The notes: generated from the letters alone by a model not told the origin. Numbered from the stretch's first letter, positions 17,080 through 26,146 are shown. The stretch is DNA of 64,000 nt from Oceanospirillaceae bacterium (GCA_013215375.1 JABSRB010000024.1:19419-83418); one strand, 5' to 3'. Numbers and translations: made by a program.

Positions 17080-18018
17080 TTAGGCGACAGGTCCCTGTGC
17101 AGATAAGTCAATATTGCCCTGCACTTCTGCGACCAACCACTGGCGAAACGCTTTAATATGAGGCTCATTAGCACGACTTTTTAAACTCAGTGCATAAAAC
17201 GAGAAATCCACCTTTATTTTATGCGTAAAAGGCATCACCAAACGTCCTGCATCTAGGTCACTTTGTGCTAACGCCATGCGCCCCAGTACCACACCCGCTC
17301 CTGAAATAGCGGCATTTAGCCCATGGTCCGCAACGTTAAAGTGCAAACTTTTTTTCAGCGGATTGTAGCTCAGCGCTACGCTTTTATACCAATCTTGCCA
17401 ACTGGCTATGGTGAACTTAGCGGTGGTGTGTGTATCATCGTGAATCAAGGTTTCATTATTCAAACTCTCTAAATTGAAATTTTTCCTGCGTTGCAAAAAC
17501 TCTGGGCTACACATCGGCACTACATAATCATCAAATAATTTTATCTCACAGTAATCAGGATAATTACCCCGACCAAAGCGGATTGCCACATCTACATCAT
17601 CTACTTGTAAATTCGTTAACGCTAAAGTCGATGATATTCGCGCATCTATCTGGGGATGCAACGCCAGGAATCGATACAACCGAGGCGCTAACCATTTAGC
17701 AGTAAAAGCAGGAGCTGCTGAGACAACCAGCACATTAGACGCGCTCCTGCGCTCCAGCAAACGCATACTCAAAGTCAACTGGCTAAATGCTTGTTCGACA
17801 CCGGGATAAATCAACAAACCTTGTTCAGTGAGTTCTATCGCTCTGTTTAATCGATTAAATAATTTAACACCAAGAAAAGTTTCCAGTTGTTTAATTTGAT
17901 AACTTAATGCGGCAGGCGTCACAAACAGTTCATCAGCAGCCTTGGTAAAGCTCATATGACGGACCACAGCTTCAAAAGCGCGTAAAGAATTTAACGGCGG
18001 CAACTTAGTTACTTTCAT
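17080..18018 (-). CDS. LysR family transcriptional regulator (GcvA group)
   Basis: LysR-type regulator of 312 residues. The opening LPPLNSLRAFEAVVRHMSFT and the helix-turn-helix AADELFVTPAALSYQIKQLE are almost canonical for the GcvA group. An effector-binding domain follows. It is convergent with the ProX-like gene, 4 bases apart at their ends, and upstream of a divergent 59-residue gene. Its target is not evident; the binding protein is a possible one by proximity only. Confidence 0.92.
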   Translation of the reverse strand: MKVTKLPPLNSLRAFEAVVRHMSFTKAADELFVTPAALSYQIKQLETFLGVKLFNRLNRAIELTEQGLLIYPGVEQAFSQLTLSMRLLERRSASNVLVVSAAPAFTAKWLAPRLYRFLALHPQIDARISSTLALTNLQVDDVDVAIRFGRGNYPDYCEIKLFDDYVVPMCSPEFLQRRKNFNLESLNNETLIHDDTHTTAKFTIASWQDWYKSVALSYNPLKKSLHFNVADHGLNAAISGAGVVLGRMALAQSDLDAGRLVMPFTHKIKVDFSFYALSLKSRANEPHIKAFRQWLVAEVQGNIDLSAQGPVA

Positions 18019-18137
18019 TGAACACTTCCTCTGAGTTAAAATTTTTTAATCCGAATAGCTAGAATAACTCGTTTGTCAGTTCAACGACAAGTCTCTATAT
18101 TTTGTATTAGATCTTATTTAATGCGGAGGATTATGCC

Positions 18138-18317
18138 ATGACAACCAACAACAACTTTGAAGAGGCTGATAATTATCAGATTGATTACGGGCAGGTAAAG
18201 TGTTTGGAGAAAAGAGCTAGAGTGGAGCGCTCTAAGAGCTTTTTAAGTTTTCTAAAAAAATTATATTCACAGCCCTCTATTAACCCCAATAAAGAGGTTA
18301 ATAGGCTGCACAGATAA
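18138..18317 (+). CDS. small hypothetical protein (59 aa)
   Basis: Reading frame from ATG 18138 to TAA 18317. It is supported by a very strong ribosome-binding site (GGAGGA, 18125-18130) 7 bases upstream. The predicted protein starts MTTNNNFEEADNYQIDYGQV and continues with a basic amphipathic helix (about residues 20-43, rich in K/R, ending FLSFLKKLY). There are no membrane segments or signal peptide. The gene is divergent from the GcvA-type regulator and convergent with the DUF2986 gene. It loosely resembles short proteins with an ARxxRS-type helix near the C-terminus, but no family is assigned with confidence. Confidence 0.65.
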   Translation: MTTNNNFEEADNYQIDYGQVKCLEKRARVERSKSFLSFLKKLYSQPSINPNKEVNRLHR

Positions 18318-18319
18318 GC

Positions 18320-18472
18320 TTATGATTCTACTGAAGAAGCTGAGACTTGCTCTGATTCTACACGATCTGCTTTGGCAACGTAAGGGGCCTTACCCGCACT
18401 GGTGTTTAATTTTGCCTTAGCTTTTTTTAATCTTTTATTGAAAATTTGATTCAGTTTTTTCTTGCGGTTCAT
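18320..18472 (-). CDS. DUF2986 family protein (50 aa)
   Basis: Very small basic protein of 50 residues starting MNRKKKLNQIFNKRLKKAKAK, the hallmark of DUF2986, a family found in Shewanella, Vibrio and related bacteria. The second part (KAPYVAKADRVESEQ) also matches the family layout, in which a short PKYISKAER-like segment precedes an acidic tail. Function is unknown. Its 3' end lies 3 bases from that of the convergent 59-residue gene. The ribosome-binding site is weak. Confidence 0.75.
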   Translation of the reverse strand: MNRKKKLNQIFNKRLKKAKAKLNTSAGKAPYVAKADRVESEQVSASSVES

Positions 18473-18561
18473 GGTCTGTACTCAATATATTTAGCAGCTG
18501 CTAATTATATTACCTCAAGACAGTATTCGCCAGAAAAAGACTTAGCCTAGATCTAATAAAT

Positions 18562-19035
18562 TTAGAGCCAGCGCCTAACTTTAGCGCAATATTGTGTATA
18601 TTCATCAGTAAATTTCTCACTCAAATAACGCTCTTCTCTATCGATGACAAAGGTTTTTATTAGCCAGATTGCAGGCGCTAAAGTAATCAGCATCCAAACA
18701 TTATTGAGCAATAATGCCACCGCTAAATCAATACCGACAAAGGCCAAATAGATGGGGTTTCTAGTGATGCCAAATACACCGCTAGAAATAATATGACTCG
18801 TGGGCTTCCAGGGCTCGATACTCGTTTTAGCACGGCGAAATTGAATGAGAGAGATCGCAATTAATAATGTACAAAGCAGCAGTATAAATCCCCCTATGCT
18901 TTGCAATATCACCACAGCAGTATGGGTTATGGCTAAAGGCATTAAATAATTTAATGCGACCCCCGCCGCTATCGCCAATACAAACACTAAGGGTGGTGGG
19001 AACTTAACACCAGCCCCGTTATTATCTTCGCGCAT
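18562..19035 (-). CDS. isoprenylcysteine carboxylmethyltransferase-family membrane protein
   Basis: Integral membrane protein of 157 residues with about four hydrophobic helices. It has the ICMT/PEMT-family C-terminal pattern: SSGVFGITRNPIYLAF (SAM-binding GxxxxxRHPxY-like motif), then a hydrophobic hairpin and DREERYLSEKFTDEYTQYCAKVRRW. Bacterial members are of largely unknown substrate and are not expected to methylate prenylcysteine. ATG 19035 has GGAG 5 bases upstream and is preferred over GTG 19041. Confidence 0.85.
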   Translation of the reverse strand: MREDNNGAGVKFPPPLVFVLAIAAGVALNYLMPLAITHTAVVILQSIGGFILLLCTLLIAISLIQFRRAKTSIEPWKPTSHIISSGVFGITRNPIYLAFVGIDLAVALLLNNVWMLITLAPAIWLIKTFVIDREERYLSEKFTDEYTQYCAKVRRWL

Positions 19036-19071
19036 ACTCACTCCAAAACACTCATTATTAACACACTAGCC

Positions 19072-19088
19072 TAGTTAGTTAGTTAGTT
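19072..19088. repeat. (TAGT)4 tetranucleotide tract
   Basis: Four exact TAGT units in the gap between the membrane methyltransferase start and the flavin reductase end. A short simple repeat with no visible role. Confidence 0.7.
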
Positions 19089-19101
19089 GCAGCTATAAAC
19101 A

Positions 19102-19704
19102 TCAAGGCCTAGCTAAATCAAAGCTATCGGTGGTGGTGGCATAACTATCACCGCCCATTTTTCCAATAGCCTTAAGCGCCTTAGTTTGAATTCTCATATC
19201 TTTCGTACAACTATCACTGCTGTGGATAGCAACTACTTTTAATAACATGATGCTACCCCCCATGGCTTTTTCTGAGATGCAAATAATTTGCTCTAACTTA
19301 CATTCAAAGCGCACAGGTGAGATTGCCACACCTGGGACATTCACTTTAACGCTATTAACTTGCTCGATATTCAGCTGTGCAAACTCATCAATTTCAGCGG
19401 GGAAATTTGCGCAACTTGCATTCATTATTTGCGCAGCCTCGGCACTGACGATGTTAACCACACACTCACCTGTTTCTCGCAAGTTGGTCAGCGTATCCTT
19501 ATCTTTTAAATCTCTGGGTTTAATTTGCGTGACACTGAGAATCAATGGGTCGCAACTGGCTACACTAAAAAATGAGTAAGGTGCTAAGTTCAAAATACCG
19601 CTGGCACTTCGGGTACTCACCCAGGCAATCGGCCTTGGCACTATCGCCGCAACCGCCGCTTGGTAACACTGCAGTGCATCAATTTCGTCAATGTCTAGAT
19701 ACAT
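19102..19704 (-). CDS. flavin reductase-like FMN-binding protein
   Basis: Protein of 200 residues in the flavin reductase-like (DIM6/NTAB, PF01613) family. IVPRPIAWVSTRSASGILNLAPYSFF is the FMN-binding N-terminal core, and KDTLTNLRETGECVVNIV is the second conserved block. These proteins bind FMN and act as flavin:NAD(P)H reductases or as partners of oxygenases. It lies among minus-strand genes with a GST upstream (65-base gap); joint transcription is possible. Confidence 0.88.
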   Translation of the reverse strand: MYLDIDEIDALQCYQAAVAAIVPRPIAWVSTRSASGILNLAPYSFFSVASCDPLILSVTQIKPRDLKDKDTLTNLRETGECVVNIVSAEAAQIMNASCANFPAEIDEFAQLNIEQVNSVKVNVPGVAISPVRFECKLEQIICISEKAMGGSIMLLKVVAIHSSDSCTKDMRIQTKALKAIGKMGGDSYATTTDSFDLARP

Positions 19705-19768
19705 GAAAACTCTCTTGCGATCATAAAAGATCCTCAGTGTATCTGAGACTTAGCAAAAGCCAAGTACT

Positions 19769-20422
19769 TTATACTTCAGCGACTGCTATCACCGCTGTTT
19801 CCGCGATAGCATCTGCCTGCCATATTTTATACGCTGGTAGCGACAGCATATGCTGCATGTATTGCTTCACATTTTCAGGCACTTGAATTTGATAGATACT
19901 AAAGCGAATAACTATTGGCATAAAGAAGGCATCGGCGATAGAAAAATCACCAAATAGATACTCTGTTGCTGAATCGCCCTCTTTACTCTTATCTAAGCAC
20001 TGACTAAAAATAGTAATGATCCGCTGAATTTCAGTGTTGGCTTGATCTGATAAAACAATCGCTGCTTTTTCTCTGCGCACATTCATTGGCATCTCTTCAC
20101 GCACTGCAAAAAAACCGGCATGCATTTCGGCACAAATAGAGCGTGCTTGTGCTTTAGCGGCTATCTGTTGCGGCCAGCCCTCTCCCCTCAGATATTGATC
20201 GTTTAAATATTCACAGATAGCCAGAGAGTCCCAAATGGTTAAGCCGTTATCTATCAACACTGGCACTTTAAGGCTCGGGCTAACTTGCTGCATATGCGCT
20301 TTCATTTGCTCGGTGAACAACCACAATTTCCTCTCCTCAAAGGAAACTGACAAATGCTGCATTAACAGCCAAGGTCTGAGCGACCAAGATGAATAATTTT
20401 TATTGCCTATAACCAGTTGCAT
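19769..20422 (-). CDS. glutathione S-transferase family protein
   Basis: Protein of 217 residues with an N-terminal thioredoxin-like domain (IGNKNYSSWSLRPWLLM, where the serine pair is the likely glutathione-activating site; KVPVLIDNGLTIWDSLAICEYL with the cis-proline and the SxAI glutathione-binding motif) and an alpha-helical C-terminal domain with FGDFSIADAFFMPIV. The substrate is unknown. It is divergent from a LysR gene, with a palindromic site between them. Confidence 0.9.
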   Translation of the reverse strand: MQLVIGNKNYSSWSLRPWLLMQHLSVSFEERKLWLFTEQMKAHMQQVSPSLKVPVLIDNGLTIWDSLAICEYLNDQYLRGEGWPQQIAAKAQARSICAEMHAGFFAVREEMPMNVRREKAAIVLSDQANTEIQRIITIFSQCLDKSKEGDSATEYLFGDFSIADAFFMPIVIRFSIYQIQVPENVKQYMQHMLSLPAYKIWQADAIAETAVIAVAEV

Positions 20423-20489
20423 AATATTCTCCCTTTATTGATTAGTGAGCTGAGCTTATAAATAAAAACAAAGCTTTACCAGCGACAAA

Positions 20490-20517
20490 TATTGATGACT
20501 AGTATCAATAACATTGA
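20490..20517. promoter_or_regulatory. palindromic LysR-type operator candidate
   Basis: TATTGAT (20490-20496) and ATCAATA (20504-20510) form a perfect 7-bp inverted repeat around a 7-base centre. A third ATTGAT half-site follows at 20512-20517. The spacing fits a T-N11-A LysR box. It lies in the divergent gap between the GST gene and a LysR gene, about 80 bases from each start. Confidence 0.45.
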
Positions 20518-20595
20518 TGCTATTAGCGCTGAACAAGTGGCTGCTTAGCTGTTATTCTTATTATTTGTAAATATTGGCATTGAAAATAGTAAATT

Positions 20596-21432
20596 ATGGA
20601 TATCGAACTTCTCAGAACCTTTGTGGTAGTGGTAGACAATGGCAGTTTTACCCGGGCAGCCTCACAGATTTATCGCAGTCAATCAGCGATTAGCATGCAA
20701 ATAAAGCGCTTAGAAAAGCAGTTAGACAGACAGCTGTTTCATCGTAATGCGCGCTCTTTAAAACTGAGTTTAGATGGTAGAGCGTTGGTCCCCTATGCAA
20801 GAAAGCTACTTAAACTGCATGATGAAGCGATGGATAACATTATCAATCGCTCCCAAGCGAGAAATATTCGCATTGGCTGCCCCGATGATTTTTCACATAC
20901 TTTACTGCCCGATTTAATTGAAATATTGCGCCGTAAGATTCCCAAAGTTCACATAACCTCTGTGTCTGCCAATTCTAATATACTGCGCCAATACTTAGAT
21001 AATGGCGAATTGGACATCACTATATTAACGCGTTCAGAAGACAGTAAAGAGGGAGTTTTATTACGCCAAGAACAGGGCGTATGGCTGTTTAAAGATGCCG
21101 CTATTTTGCAGCAGCGACCGCTCCCTTTAGCCCTATTAGAACCTGGTTGCAAATTTCATAGCAGTGTTGTCGATGGCTTAGAAAAAGCCGGTATTAGTTA
21201 TGAGATAGTCTGTGATGCCAGTAACTGTGGTTTATTGATTGAGCTGGTGAGGCGCAACTATGCTATTAGCGTGATGGCAGAAAATGCTGTGCCTGATGAT
21301 ATTTCAACCCAATCAGAAGTAGAAGGCTTTCCCCCTCTTCCCGTTGCCCAGATCGTTATCTGCTTGAGGGGCGGCAATCAGCTTATCGAGGGAATATCTC
21401 TGGAAAGTATCGCCTTTGAGATGCGTGTATAG
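20596..21432 (+). CDS. LysR family transcriptional regulator
   Basis: LysR-type regulator of 278 residues. The helix-turn-helix is ELLRTFVVVVDNGSFTRAAS with IYRSQSAISMQIKRLE following; the C-terminal effector domain begins around residue 90 (NIRIGCPDDFSH). It is divergent from the GST gene and convergent with the M20 amidohydrolase. The palindromic site upstream suggests that it autoregulates and controls the GST gene. It could instead serve the dsdA/M20 pair. Confidence 0.9.
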   Translation: MDIELLRTFVVVVDNGSFTRAASQIYRSQSAISMQIKRLEKQLDRQLFHRNARSLKLSLDGRALVPYARKLLKLHDEAMDNIINRSQARNIRIGCPDDFSHTLLPDLIEILRRKIPKVHITSVSANSNILRQYLDNGELDITILTRSEDSKEGVLLRQEQGVWLFKDAAILQQRPLPLALLEPGCKFHSSVVDGLEKAGISYEIVCDASNCGLLIELVRRNYAISVMAENAVPDDISTQSEVEGFPPLPVAQIVICLRGGNQLIEGISLESIAFEMRV

Positions 21433-21485
21433 CCATCAACAGCCCCGCAGCAAACTGTTGGGGACTCGCTCTATGATGAAATAGA

Positions 21486-22661
21486 CTACGCTTCTAATGG
21501 CAACTGATCTAAGGTCAATGCAACCCAATAGTTAGCCCCTAGTGCCAGCACTTCATCGTTAAAATCATAGTGCGGATTGTGTAACCCAGCGCCTCCCTCT
21601 AGCGGATCATTACCTATCCAAATGTAGGCACCAGGGCGCGCTTCCAACATAAACGCAAAATCTTCAGCTCCCATGCTTGGCGCCATATCTTGTACTAACT
21701 GATCCTCGCCGACCAGATCAGCCACTACTTTTGCACAGATCTGTGCATGGGCTTTATGATTGACGGTACACAGTGCTACATTGCGGTAATGAATTTCACA
21801 GCTAGCGCCATAAGCTGCACAGGTACTAGCGACCCGCGCTTTTAGTTGTGCTTCAATTTGCGCTTTCACCGGGGCGGTAAATGCGCGGCAAGTACCCGAT
21901 AATTTGACACTATCAGGGATCACGTTATAGGCATCGCCTGCATGTACTTGGGTAATGCTCACCACTGCGCTTTGAAGTGGGTCTATATACCGACTGACGA
22001 TACTCTGTAATGTATTAATCACGGCGGCACTGACCACAATAGGATCTATCCCTAAGTGCGGCATACCCGCATGACAACCGCGCCCAGTAATGGTGATATC
22101 AAATACATCCATGGAAGCCATCACTGGTCCGCTATGCACCGCAAATTTACCCGCCGCTAAACCCGGCCAATTGTGCATGCCATACACCGCATCAATACTG
22201 TATTTATCAAACAGTCCTTCATCACACATCAGCTTGGCACCTGCCTCTCCCTCTTCAGCTGGCTGAAAAATAAAAACCACTGTGCCGCTAAAGTTTCTAT
22301 TTTCTGAGAGGTGTTTAGCCGCGCCTAACAACATAGCGCAGTGTCCATCATGGCCACAGCCATGCATTTTCCCAGGGTATTGGGAGCGGTGCTCAAACTC
22401 ATTGAGTTCCTGTAAATTTAAGGCATCCATATCAGCGCGTAATGCAATGGTGTGCTCTCCTGCGATATTTCCTTTCAGCACTGCGATCACACCAGTGACA
22501 GCCAACCCAGTGTGCACTGTTAAATTGAAGCTTTGCAGTAATTCGGCAATTTTTGCCGCACTGCGATGTTCTTCGTAAGCGGTTTCTGGATGCGCGTGTA
22601 AATCTGTGCGCCACGCTCTCATTAACTGATGCAATTCACTATTTTGCGCAATCGATGTCAT
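21486..22661 (-). CDS. M20 family amidohydrolase (N-acyl-amino-acid/hippurate hydrolase-like)
   Basis: Metal-dependent amidohydrolase of 391 residues in the M20D group (AbgB, hippurate hydrolase, IAA-amino-acid hydrolase relatives). Metal-site features are GKMHGCGHDGH (C102, H104, catalytic D105), QPAEEGEAGA (E136, E137), GMHNWPG (H163) and a C-terminal GLHNPHYDFND histidine. The start is ATG 22661 with AGGAA upstream; ten extra in-frame codons to 22691 are less likely. It lies 67 bases downstream of dsdA on the same strand, so the two probably form an operon that releases and deaminates amino acids. The acyl group it removes is unknown. Confidence 0.9.
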   Translation of the reverse strand: MTSIAQNSELHQLMRAWRTDLHAHPETAYEEHRSAAKIAELLQSFNLTVHTGLAVTGVIAVLKGNIAGEHTIALRADMDALNLQELNEFEHRSQYPGKMHGCGHDGHCAMLLGAAKHLSENRNFSGTVVFIFQPAEEGEAGAKLMCDEGLFDKYSIDAVYGMHNWPGLAAGKFAVHSGPVMASMDVFDITITGRGCHAGMPHLGIDPIVVSAAVINTLQSIVSRYIDPLQSAVVSITQVHAGDAYNVIPDSVKLSGTCRAFTAPVKAQIEAQLKARVASTCAAYGASCEIHYRNVALCTVNHKAHAQICAKVVADLVGEDQLVQDMAPSMGAEDFAFMLEARPGAYIWIGNDPLEGGAGLHNPHYDFNDEVLALGANYWVALTLDQLPLEA

Positions 22662-22728
22662 TACTTTCCTCTCTTTAACTAGCGGGTACAATCGGCTGTA
22701 AGTTCTTAAAGCTTACTATTATTTCGTT

Positions 22729-24087
22729 TTAACTATTATCTCGTTGTAACAATGCAGCTCCCTTGGCGTAATTTTCACGATACTGCGCTTGTGGCACCAT
22801 ATTACCACCTGTGGCCCAGGCAATGTGCGTCGCATTAGGCATAGCTGAGCTTAATTGTTGATCTTCTATATACGCACGCCCTTGATTAAACAACTTTTGC
22901 ATGCCTATTACGCCAGCCAGTGCCGACGGCTCTAAATGAAGCTTTTCTGTATCTGCCAGCATTGCCAATAACTGGTACAAAAGCGCATCGTCTAAGGTAT
23001 AACTACCACTGAGAATATTTTGCATCATTTTCCCGACAAAAGCTGAGGGGCGACCAACAGCGAGCCCATCGGCACAAGTATGGCCCTTTAGTGCAATATC
23101 TTGAATACAAACGTCCTCATGCAACTGAGTATACATGCCAAGCAGCATACAAGGCGAGGCACTAGGCTCGGCAAAAAAGCAGTGCACATTATCGCCAAAC
23201 ACTTGTTTTAAGCCAAAGGTAATACCACCAGGTGCTCCGCCTACGCCACAGGGAAGGTAGATAAACAGTGGATGATCGTTATCGACCTTTATCTGCTGTT
23301 CTATCAATTGCTGTTTTAAGCGCAAAGCGGCAACTGCGTAACCTAAAAACAAATCCGTTGAATTCTCATCATCGATAAAGTGACATTTTTGATCAGCTTG
23401 TGCCTGTAATCTCCCCTGCGCTACTGCGACTGAATAATCATCTGCGTACTCAATGACATTCACCCCTCTATCACGTAATAACTGTTTCTTCCATGCCTTA
23501 GCATCCCCAGACATATGCACGCTGACTTTAAATCCTAACTGAGCACCAATAATACCGATACTTAATCCGAGATTCCCCGTGGAACCTACGCTGATACTAT
23601 ACTGGGAGAAATGCTGTTTGAATTTTTCAGAATCGAACAAAGTGTAATTATCTGCCGTTGCTAGCAGCCCCGCATCCAAGGCAATACTTTCAGCGTGTTT
23701 AAGTACCTCATAAATACCACCGCGCGCTTTTACTGACCCTGAAATGGGTAAGTGCGAATCACACTTTAACCACAGTGACCCAGGACAAGTTTGAGCAAAC
23801 TTTACTGCGAGCGCCTGTTGCATCTTACCAATTTCAACCAATGGCGATTCAATAATTCCCTGCATGACTTTAGTATCACTAAAAACTTTTTCTATATAGG
23901 GGGCGAATTTTATTAATCGGGTACTAGCTTGCTCAATATCGCTCATGGTTAAAACGGAGTTGGCTAGTGCCTGTTGTCGATACCCAGTATTAGACCAAAA
24001 AACAGCTTGTTGATTGGCCAAAGGTACTAACAGTGGGTGACTAGAAATCCAATGCTGAGATTTAGTTGCAAAAGGCTGGTTGTCCAT
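22729..24087 (-). CDS. dsdA: D-serine ammonia-lyase
   Basis: PLP-dependent (fold-type II) D-serine dehydratase of 452 residues, close to the 442 of E. coli DsdA. It converts D-serine to pyruvate and ammonia. The Schiff-base lysine is K120 in SGSVKARGG, almost the E. coli position. SVGSTGNLGLSIG is the phosphate-binding glycine loop, and LPCGVGGAPGGITFGL is the family's second glycine motif. No DsdC or DsdX homologue adjoins; the neighbour is an M20 amidohydrolase, and a LysR gene lies beyond it. The role is detoxification and use of D-serine. Confidence 0.92.
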   Translation of the reverse strand: MDNQPFATKSQHWISSHPLLVPLANQQAVFWSNTGYRQQALANSVLTMSDIEQASTRLIKFAPYIEKVFSDTKVMQGIIESPLVEIGKMQQALAVKFAQTCPGSLWLKCDSHLPISGSVKARGGIYEVLKHAESIALDAGLLATADNYTLFDSEKFKQHFSQYSISVGSTGNLGLSIGIIGAQLGFKVSVHMSGDAKAWKKQLLRDRGVNVIEYADDYSVAVAQGRLQAQADQKCHFIDDENSTDLFLGYAVAALRLKQQLIEQQIKVDNDHPLFIYLPCGVGGAPGGITFGLKQVFGDNVHCFFAEPSASPCMLLGMYTQLHEDVCIQDIALKGHTCADGLAVGRPSAFVGKMMQNILSGSYTLDDALLYQLLAMLADTEKLHLEPSALAGVIGMQKLFNQGRAYIEDQQLSSAMPNATHIAWATGGNMVPQAQYRENYAKGAALLQRDNS

Positions 24088-24195
24088 TTAAGCTCCTTGA
24101 GGGAATAATATGCGCCACCAATGATATCCATCATATTACGCCTCTCCTAATTTAGAAACAGCGAGTAAACGAGACTAAAACAGTCATGTTCACTT

Positions 24196-24302
24196 AGGAG
24201 TTTGACCGAGAATAGCGATCATCGCGCAGGCTTGGCTACTTGTAGTAAGTTTAACCAAATAGACGAGGCCGCAGTAGATTGACCTGTTCTCGGTCAGGCT
24301 CC
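24196..24302 (+). repeat. MITE-like element with terminal inverted repeats, copy 1
   Basis: About 107 bases bounded by imperfect inverted ends: GGAGTTTGACCGAGAA (24197-24212) and TTCTCGGTCAGGCTCC (24287-24302); the ends match at 14 of 16 positions. The last 52 bases match the right end of a second copy at 36515-36565 at 42 of 52 positions, in the same orientation. It lies in the divergent gap between dsdA and the ABC ATPase gene. No coding capacity is seen. Confidence 0.75.
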
Positions 24303-24374
24303 CAAGCACATTCCATCGAGTCCTGCTCATTCAGAATACCCCATGATTATCAAAAACACTTTAAAGGAGCTGTT

Positions 24375-25295
24375 GTGAAAGCAATAATCAGCATAAAAGA
24401 CCTGCACAAAACCTATAGTTCAGGCTTTATTGCACTCAAAAAAATTAATTTAGAGATAAAAGCGGGTGAAATCTTCGCTTTATTGGGACCAAATGGTGCA
24501 GGAAAGACCACCCTTATCAGCATTATATGCGGCATAGTAACACCAAGCGGCGGCACGGTTATTGCCGATGGCAGTGACATTATCAGCGATTATCGTACTG
24601 CGCGCTCAAAAATAGGTTTAGTCCCCCAGGAACTGACCACCGACGCTTTTGAAACTGTATGGGCCACGGTTACTTTTAGTCGCGGCTTGTTTGGCTGTCC
24701 TCCCAATGATGCCTATATTGAAAAAATATTACGCCAATTATCTCTCTGGGACAAAAAGAATGCAAAGATAAGAGAGTTATCGGGCGGCATGAAGCGCCGA
24801 GTGATGATCGCTAAAGCGCTTTCTCACGAGCCAACGATTCTCTTTTTAGATGAGCCTACCGCAGGGGTCGATGTCGAACTGCGCAGGGATATGTGGGATA
24901 TGGTCAGAGAGCTGCGTGAACGCGGTGTGACTATTTTACTCACCACACACTATATTGAAGAGGCCGAGGAAATGGCTGATCGCATTGGCGTGATCAATAA
25001 TGGTGAAATCATCTTGGTGGAAGATAAAGCCACCTTGATGAGTAAATTAGGTAAGAAGACCTTAATCATTCAATTGCAAAACAGCGTTGCTAGCATTCCT
25101 CCTCTCTTGGAAAAATATCAACTGCAATTATCAGCGCAAGGGTTTGAGCTTCATTACAGCTATGATATGCAACAGCCAGAAAACGGCATCGCACAGTTAT
25201 TAGCCGACTTGGACTCAGTCAATCTTAAAGTCAAAGATTTACATTCCTCCGAGAGCTCTCTCGAGGAAATTTTTGTCAGTTTAGTCAATGAATAA
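24375..25295 (+). CDS. ABC transporter ATP-binding protein (ABC-2 exporter)
   Basis: ATPase subunit of 306 residues. Walker A is GPNGAGKTT (38-46), the Q-loop glutamine is near 85, the signature is LSGGMKRR (135-142), Walker B is ILFLDE (155-160) and the H-loop histidine is H191. A C-terminal extension of about 80 residues follows, as in drug- and polysaccharide-type ABC-2 exporters. The start is GTG 24375, with AAAGGAG (24363-24369) ideally placed; in-frame codons further upstream run into the repeat element and are spurious. The permease gene follows directly. Substrate is unknown. Confidence 0.92.
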   Translation: MKAIISIKDLHKTYSSGFIALKKINLEIKAGEIFALLGPNGAGKTTLISIICGIVTPSGGTVIADGSDIISDYRTARSKIGLVPQELTTDAFETVWATVTFSRGLFGCPPNDAYIEKILRQLSLWDKKNAKIRELSGGMKRRVMIAKALSHEPTILFLDEPTAGVDVELRRDMWDMVRELRERGVTILLTTHYIEEAEEMADRIGVINNGEIILVEDKATLMSKLGKKTLIIQLQNSVASIPPLLEKYQLQLSAQGFELHYSYDMQQPENGIAQLLADLDSVNLKVKDLHSSESSLEEIFVSLVNE

Positions 25296-25321
25296 TCTAT
25301 GAATTTTAAGTGAGTAAAGTT

Positions 25322-26083
25322 ATGAATTGGTACGGTGTTAAAGCAATCTATTATTTTGAAATGGCGAGATCTTGGCGCACTATGATGCAATCTCTCGCAT
25401 CCCCGGTGTTATCTACTTCGCTTTACTTTGTGGTCTTTGGCACGGCTATTGGCTCGCGCATGGGGGATATTGACGGGGTTAGTTACGGCGCCTTCATCAT
25501 TCCAGGGCTAGTGATGTTATCGCTATTGAGCCAAAGCATTTCCAATGCCTCTTTTGGCATATTCTTTCCCAAATTCTCCGGCACCATTTATGAAGTATTA
25601 TCGGCTCCGGTGTCCCCTTTTGAAATTGTGCTTGGCTATGTTGGAGCTGCCGCCACAAAGTCTATGGTGATAGGTGTTGTCACCTTAATTACCGCCCGAT
25701 TATTTGTCGATTACAGTATTGATCACCCTTTTTGGATGTTAGTGTTTCTCGTACTTACTTCCATTACCTTTAGCTTATTTGGCTTCATGATCGGTATATG
25801 GGCGGATGACTTCCAAAAACTGCAAATTATCCCGCTAATGATTATCACACCATTAACTTTTCTCGGCGGCGCATTTTACTCAATCAGCATGCTCCCAGAG
25901 CCATGGCAAACTCTGACGCTGTTTAATCCTGTGGTCTATTTGATCAGCGGTTTTAGATGGTCATTTTACTCCGTGGCTGATGTCAGCATTGGCTTGAGTT
26001 TATCAATGACCTTCCTCTTCTTAATTACCTGTTTAGCAGGCACTTATTGGATCTTTAAAACCGGCTATCGATTGAAATCTTAA
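25322..26083 (+). CDS. ABC-2 type transporter permease
   Basis: Inner-membrane protein of 253 residues with six hydrophobic segments, in the ABC-2 permease family. It begins [20 protein letters not shown]; homologues commonly start this way, so ATG 25322 is preferred, although a GTG at 25310 is in frame. [20 protein letters not shown], the [12 protein letters not shown] coupling-helix region and [17 protein letters not shown] are typical. It is paired with the upstream ATPase gene (26-base gap) to make a two-component exporter. Confidence 0.9.
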   Translation: MNWYGVKAIYYFEMARSWRTMMQSLASPVLSTSLYFVVFGTAIGSRMGDIDGVSYGAFIIPGLVMLSLLSQSISNASFGIFFPKFSGTIYEVLSAPVSPFEIVLGYVGAAATKSMVIGVVTLITARLFVDYSIDHPFWMLVFLVLTSITFSLFGFMIGIWADDFQKLQIIPLMIITPLTFLGGAFYSISMLPEPWQTLTLFNPVVYLISGFRWSFYSVADVSIGLSLSMTFLFLITCLAGTYWIFKTGYRLKS

Positions 26084-26100
26084 CGCAGTTGCCATCGTGA

Positions 26101-26146
26101 TTACCAATAGTGGCGCAAAAGTAGAGAGATAATCCACTATTGGTGA
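26101..26146 (+). terminator. hairpin downstream of ABC permease gene
   Basis: Thirteen-bp stem TTACCAATAGTGG (26101-26113) / CCACTATTGGTGA (26134-26146), fully paired if one U-G wobble is counted, with a 20-base loop. It lies just after the permease stop. No T-run follows, so it may stabilise the 3' end rather than terminate by itself. A second small hairpin (AGAGGAA/TTCCTCT, 26178-26194) follows. Confidence 0.5.

Noticed and set aside
19072..19088. Phase-variable tract
   Set aside because: Four TAGT units lie in a gap outside any reading frame; slippage would not switch a gene on or off.
24279..24374. 32 extra in-frame codons before the ABC ATPase start
   Set aside because: They begin in the repeat element; the GTG at 24375 has an ideal AAAGGAG and fits the family's N-terminus.
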